A stretch of 8,660 bases of DNA from an uncultured Ruminococcus sp. GTDB taxonomy: Bacteria; Bacillota; Clostridia; Oscillospirales; Ruminococcaceae. The notes beneath the pieces were generated by a model. It was given only the letters and a program-made list of their open reading frames with translations. It searched no databases and was not told where the DNA came from. The stretch is taken from the NCBI GenBank assembly GCA_902772615.1, contig CACYBC010000207.1, positions 1-8,660 on the forward strand, given 5' to 3'. Position numbers and translations under genes: made by a program. This document shows positions 6,226 through 8,660 of the stretch, one piece after another. Every line of letters starts with the position of its first letter. Position 1 is the first letter of the stretch.

Positions 6226-7206
6226 TCAGCTGACGCAGCAGCTTTCTATGAAATCAAATACTTCCCGTGTATATCTCTTCCTGTCGGAGAAATAGGAATA
6301 ATTATGCTTGACCCCGTCAAATATGACCAGTTTCTTCTTTCCGGGATGAAGCGCATACAGTTTTCTGCTGTCTGAACAGTCAACTATGCTGTCATCGGTT
6401 CCATGGATGAACAGTACGGGGACCCTGGCTCTGCTGACCGGTCCGGCCGCATCCGTTTTCTTGATGCTTTCTCCCTGAAGGATCCTGTATGTCACGGAGC
6501 ATGCGGCACATACCGCACCCTTGAACAGCAGTCCGGAGAAGTCATGTCTGAGGCTCCTCAGTACTGATTCGTCCGCTCGGCAGTATCCGCAGTCGTCGAT
6601 CACACAGACGACCTGCTTCGGAAGGCTTCTGTCTGTCGTTCTCAGGACCGTGTTTCCTCCCATGGACGCTCCGTACAGAACGATCTTTTCTCCCGGGAAC
6701 CTGTCTGCGACGTATCTTGTCCACTCCACTGCGTCCGCAGCTTCCAGTCTGCCCATCGTCAGAGTCTCTCCGTCGCTCTTGCCATGCGCCCTCTGGTCCA
6801 CAGCGAGCACATCATAGCCCGCATCGTGAAACATTTTTGAGATGAATCCTTCCTCACCTGCGCAGCACATGTGTCCATGGACCACAATTGCGATACGCCC
6901 GACCGATCTGTCTTCTTCCGCTTTCAGGAGCCCGCCTCTCAGACGCAGTCCGTCGGTCGACACGATCTCAACAGTTTCTCTGTCTCTGGTGTTCCACCAG
7001 ATATTGTAATTGTACGCCGCCTGCCGGTATACGGATGATTTTTCCGTAGGTACGATATAATCCTTCTTTTCGTCCGGATCATAGTTCCTGTCAGGTCTGG
7101 ATGACGGCCTTCTCATTGCGTTTGCGTACACGGTGGCGCCGGTTCCGGCTACATAAACCGCAAACAAACCCGTTGCCGCAAGCAGTCCCTTGTAAAACCC
7201 TTTCAC
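6226..7206 (-). CDS. Membrane-anchored alpha/beta hydrolase (YqkD-like)
   Basis: The 326-residue product has an N-terminal hydrophobic segment (residues 6-29) that serves as a signal anchor or uncleaved leader. An alpha/beta hydrolase fold follows. VVHGHMCCAGE (108-118) forms the oxyanion region, DQRAHGKSDGE (137-147) is the usual conserved loop, and YGASMGG (178-184) is the nucleophile elbow with Ser181. HGTDDSIV (268-275) supplies the acid, probably Asp272, and GVKHNYSYF (298-306) supplies His301. Architecture and length match the Bacillus YqkD group of Firmicute hydrolases, whose substrates are not established. The start is GTG at 7206-7204, eight bases after GGGAGG; no nearby in-frame ATG offers a better choice. 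It is the first gene after the promoter and palindromes upstream and is followed after 16 bases by the SGNH hydrolase gene. Two membrane-tethered serine hydrolases in one operon point to envelope lipid, glycan or peptide processing (inference). Confidence 0.85.
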   Translation of the reverse strand: MKGFYKGLLAATGLFAVYVAGTGATVYANAMRRPSSRPDRNYDPDEKKDYIVPTEKSSVYRQAAYNYNIWWNTRDRETVEIVSTDGLRLRGGLLKAEEDRSVGRIAIVVHGHMCCAGEEGFISKMFHDAGYDVLAVDQRAHGKSDGETLTMGRLEAADAVEWTRYVADRFPGEKIVLYGASMGGNTVLRTTDRSLPKQVVCVIDDCGYCRADESVLRSLRHDFSGLLFKGAVCAACSVTYRILQGESIKKTDAAGPVSRARVPVLFIHGTDDSIVDCSDSRKLYALHPGKKKLVIFDGVKHNYSYFSDRKRYTREVFDFIESCCVS

Positions 7207-7277
7207 CTGTGTGTCCTCCCGTTTCCCGGCACCTGCGTCGTCTGTCCATTCCGTCTCGCAGTTTCCGTCACTTTAAT

Positions 7278-7306
7278 AGTATATCACCGCGCCTGTTTTC
7301 TGGCAT
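7278..7306 (-). promoter_or_regulatory. Sigma-A-like promoter for the YqkD-like/SGNH operon
   Basis: On the minus strand, ATGCCA (7306-7301; four of six positions match TTGACA) is followed by exactly 17 bases and then TATACT (7283-7278; five of six match TATAAT). The expected start of transcription is near 7271, leaving a leader of about 65 bases before the GTG start at 7206. The -35 lies within a 13-base palindrome, so binding of a regulator there would block polymerase. The rest of the 7207-7402 stretch shows no reading frame worth calling. Confidence 0.55.
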
Positions 7307-7324
7307 TGCCAGAGTGTTAACACT
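7300..7324. promoter_or_regulatory. Two adjacent perfect palindromes, candidate operator
   Basis: CTGGCATTGCCAG (7300-7312; six-base arms around one central base) directly abuts AGTGTTAACACT (7313-7324; a 12-base perfect palindrome). The first overlaps the predicted -35 of the hydrolase operon and the second lies just upstream. Adjacent dyads at a promoter are typical of binding sites for dimeric repressors or activators. I do not recognise either as the site of a named regulator, and no regulator gene is in the window. Confidence 0.45.
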
Positions 7325-7402
7325 TGCGCATCCGCGCGCGGCGCGCAGCTCTCCCTGCTTTCAGACAAGCGGGACCCGGAACGCGATACCGAATGAAATC
7401 AT

Positions 7403-7444
7403 CAAAATAGACCGGCACATCCTCAGGCAGCGGAAGTGCCGGTC
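7403..7444 (-). terminator. Rho-independent terminator after the YdcF-like gene
   Basis: GACCGGCAC (7410-7418) and GTGCCGGTC (7436-7444) form a perfect nine-base inverted repeat. Inside it, after a T-T mismatch, TCC and GGA add three more pairs. On the minus strand the stem is followed by TATTTTG, a short U-rich run, and it begins 12 bases past the TGA of the YdcF-like gene (7456). On the plus strand the flank is less T-rich, so it mainly serves the rsmG-YdcF unit. Confidence 0.8.
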
Positions 7445-7455
7445 ATTCTTTCTGT

Positions 7456-8232
7456 TCACCTGTCAAACATCGTCATGGCGAAGTCCTTGATCAGAGCGAA
7501 GAACTCTCTTGTATAAAAGTGAGGCATGAGTACAGGCAGTCCCGTGCTTCCCTTCACTTCAACATTTACGAAACCCGCCTGTTTTGCAAGAAATCTGGCC
7601 CGGAGAAGATGGTATGATGCTGAAACTATAACGATGCGGACCTTTTCCGGTTCAGCACCGTTCCCAGTCAGCAGTTCATATGCATTTTGTATGTTCTGCA
7701 CGGTATTGCGGCTTCTGTCTTCTATAAGTATCCTATCTTCCCGGATCCCTATCGCTGTAAGGAATCGTCTGGCTCCTTCCGCCTCGGAACAGGGTTCGTT
7801 GCTCCCCTTTCCCCCTGTAGCTACAAGGATGCATTCCGGATCCCCCGTAAGATATTCATAAGCAGCCATCAGTCTCGCGCGGTAGTCGACGGAAGGTCCG
7901 TCGTCCCGATACTGAGTCCCGAGCAGTACTGCATAATCCGCGCCTGGAGCCGGCTGCTGCATCGAACATGTGATTATAGCCGTCTCCACTGACAGAAATA
8001 TGACCCCGCACAGACATACCGCGATCAGGAACACCTTCTGCCACAGCTTCTTCTGCCTTCCTCTTTTCCACAGCGATCCGACTGCCAAAAGAAATAGGCC
8101 GATACCCAGATAAAAGAAGTTGAAAATAGCTCCTGTTCCTATGATGGAGATGACTGTCAGCCCATACAGGGATGCCGCCGCTCCGGCGATTATCAATATG
8201 GTTTTCAGTATGTCCGGTTTATTTCTTTTCAT
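7456..8232 (-). CDS. YdcF/DUF218-family membrane protein (ElyC/SanA/YdcF type)
   Basis: The 258-residue product has three hydrophobic segments (about 10-30, 34-54 and 65-88) followed by a cytosol- or surface-facing DUF218 domain (about 98-250). Domain landmarks are AVLLGTQYRDDGPSVDYRAR (101-120), VATGGKG (137-143), SEAEGARRFL (149-158), the characteristic EDRSRNTVQNIQNA (171-184) and VSASYHLLRARFLA (203-216). These match the family signature in order and spacing. Relatives such as E. coli ElyC and SanA affect envelope integrity and lipid-carrier or peptidoglycan steps; YdcF binds S-adenosylmethionine. A direct enzymatic role is not settled. The ATG at 8232 lies 19 bases after the rsmG stop, with a modest GGAAAGAG ribosome site; expression probably depends on the rsmG transcript. 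A strong terminator follows it. The family call is firm, the function open. Confidence 0.87.
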   Translation of the reverse strand: MKRNKPDILKTILIIAGAAASLYGLTVISIIGTGAIFNFFYLGIGLFLLAVGSLWKRGRQKKLWQKVFLIAVCLCGVIFLSVETAIITCSMQQPAPGADYAVLLGTQYRDDGPSVDYRARLMAAYEYLTGDPECILVATGGKGSNEPCSEAEGARRFLTAIGIREDRILIEDRSRNTVQNIQNAYELLTGNGAEPEKVRIVIVSASYHLLRARFLAKQAGFVNVEVKGSTGLPVLMPHFYTREFFALIKDFAMTMFDR

Positions 8233-8251
8233 TCAGGCATTCTCTTTCCGT

Positions 8252-8660
8252 TTACAGAGGTCTCTTGCGTATGATCCCGGATGCCCTGGGGTACTTATCC
8301 GGGCAGGTCTTTTCCTGAACCACTTCAATGATGGACCTGATCTCTCCGGAAGGCAGCTCCACCGTATGTATCTCCCTGATCGTTCCTCCCAGTTCCTTCA
8401 GAGCGTTCGCTGACTGAGCTATCTCTTCCTCCGCGGCCGGTCCCTTCATTGCAAGGAGAACTCCCCCCTGCCTCAGCAGCGGAAGTGTGTACTCCAGCAA
8501 GACGGGCAGGGGAGCTACAGCCCTTGCCGTGACGGCGTCGAATGAACCTCTGAGCTCGCTTCTTGCCGCCTCCTCGCTCCTCATATGGAATCCTCTGACT
8601 TTATATCCGAGCTTCCCTGCGGTACGGCAGACAAAATCAAGCTTCTTGTTCGTCGCCTCT
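8252..8660 (-). CDS. rsmG: 16S rRNA (guanine-527-N7)-methyltransferase, N-terminus beyond the window edge
   Basis: RsmG (formerly GidB) uses S-adenosylmethionine to methylate N7 of G527 in the 530 loop of 16S rRNA; its loss gives low-level streptomycin resistance in many bacteria. The visible 135 codons are the C-terminal part; about 100 N-terminal residues, including the SAM glycine loop, should lie to the right of the window. Recognition rests on EATNKKLDFV at the edge, FDAVTARAVAPLPVLLEY (about 45-62 of the visible part), GGVLLAMKGP with an E-rich helix after it, ELPSGE, and the closing KYPRASGIIRKRPL, which is the usual RsmG ending. The reading frame is intact to TAA at 8254-8252. In Firmicutes rsmG commonly follows mnmG, so mnmG may lie just upstream. 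Here it is followed by a YdcF-family gene instead of the frequent noc/parA genes. Confidence 0.93.
   Translation of the reverse strand, partial: EATNKKLDFVCRTAGKLGYKVRGFHMRSEEAARSELRGSFDAVTARAVAPLPVLLEYTLPLLRQGGVLLAMKGPAAEEEIAQSANALKELGGTIREIHTVELPSGEIRSIIEVVQEKTCPDKYPRASGIIRKRPL

Noticed and set aside
8229..8240. Four-codon mini-frame ATG-CCT-GAA-TGA overlapping the YdcF-like start
   Set aside because: It could modulate initiation, but a 12-base frame is expected by chance and has no separate ribosome site.
1..8660. Hidden CRISPR array, tRNA, rRNA, IS element or phage attachment site
   Set aside because: No spaced direct repeats, tRNA-like cloverleaf sequence, transposase motif or terminal inverted repeats were seen; intergenic space is small and mostly explained.

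Overview
The window reads as chromosomal DNA of a Gram-positive, anaerobe-type Firmicute (class Clostridia is my best guess). Grounds: all ten genes lie on the minus strand in tight runs with AGGAGG-type ribosome sites; GTG and TTG starts are used; there is a membrane-anchored surface-type SGNH protein with a long acidic/proline tail and Cys-x-x-Cys-Gly repeats; base composition is roughly balanced. No rRNA, tRNA, mobile element, phage gene, IS or CRISPR array was seen. The species cannot be fixed from this sequence.

Read in the direction of transcription (right to left), there are three units. Unit 1 (8660-7403): the C-terminal part of rsmG (16S rRNA m7G methyltransferase), then a three-helix membrane protein with a YdcF/DUF218 domain, closed by a clear hairpin terminator. 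Unit 2 (about 7324-4428): an intergenic region with a sigma-A-like promoter and two adjacent perfect palindromes, then a membrane-anchored alpha/beta hydrolase (YqkD-like) and a membrane-anchored SGNH/GDSL hydrolase carrying Cys-rich repeats and a (Pro-Thr-Pro-Glu-Pro-Glu)4 tail. Unit 3 (about 4391 to beyond 1): an extended -10 promoter, then a cytosolic PF00756-type esterase, purine nucleoside phosphorylase, a small FMN-binding split-barrel (PNPOx-like) protein, two tandem paralogues of the MoaF family, and an unrecognised gene cut by the left window edge.

Unit 3 is the most unusual part. An esterase, a nucleoside phosphorylase, a flavin-type barrel and two diverged calycin-like MoaF proteins are packed with gaps of 22 bases or less, apart from one 38-base gap and one 4-base overlap. 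No molybdenum-cofactor gene is present, so the 'MoaF' name should not be taken as a function. One reading is a small-molecule catabolic or detoxifying set: ester hydrolysis, then transformation by calycin-fold and flavin-fold proteins. That is inference from family and context only. Unit 2 looks like a cell-envelope pair, and the rsmG end suggests the window may lie near the usual mnmE-mnmG-rsmG chromosomal neighbourhood.
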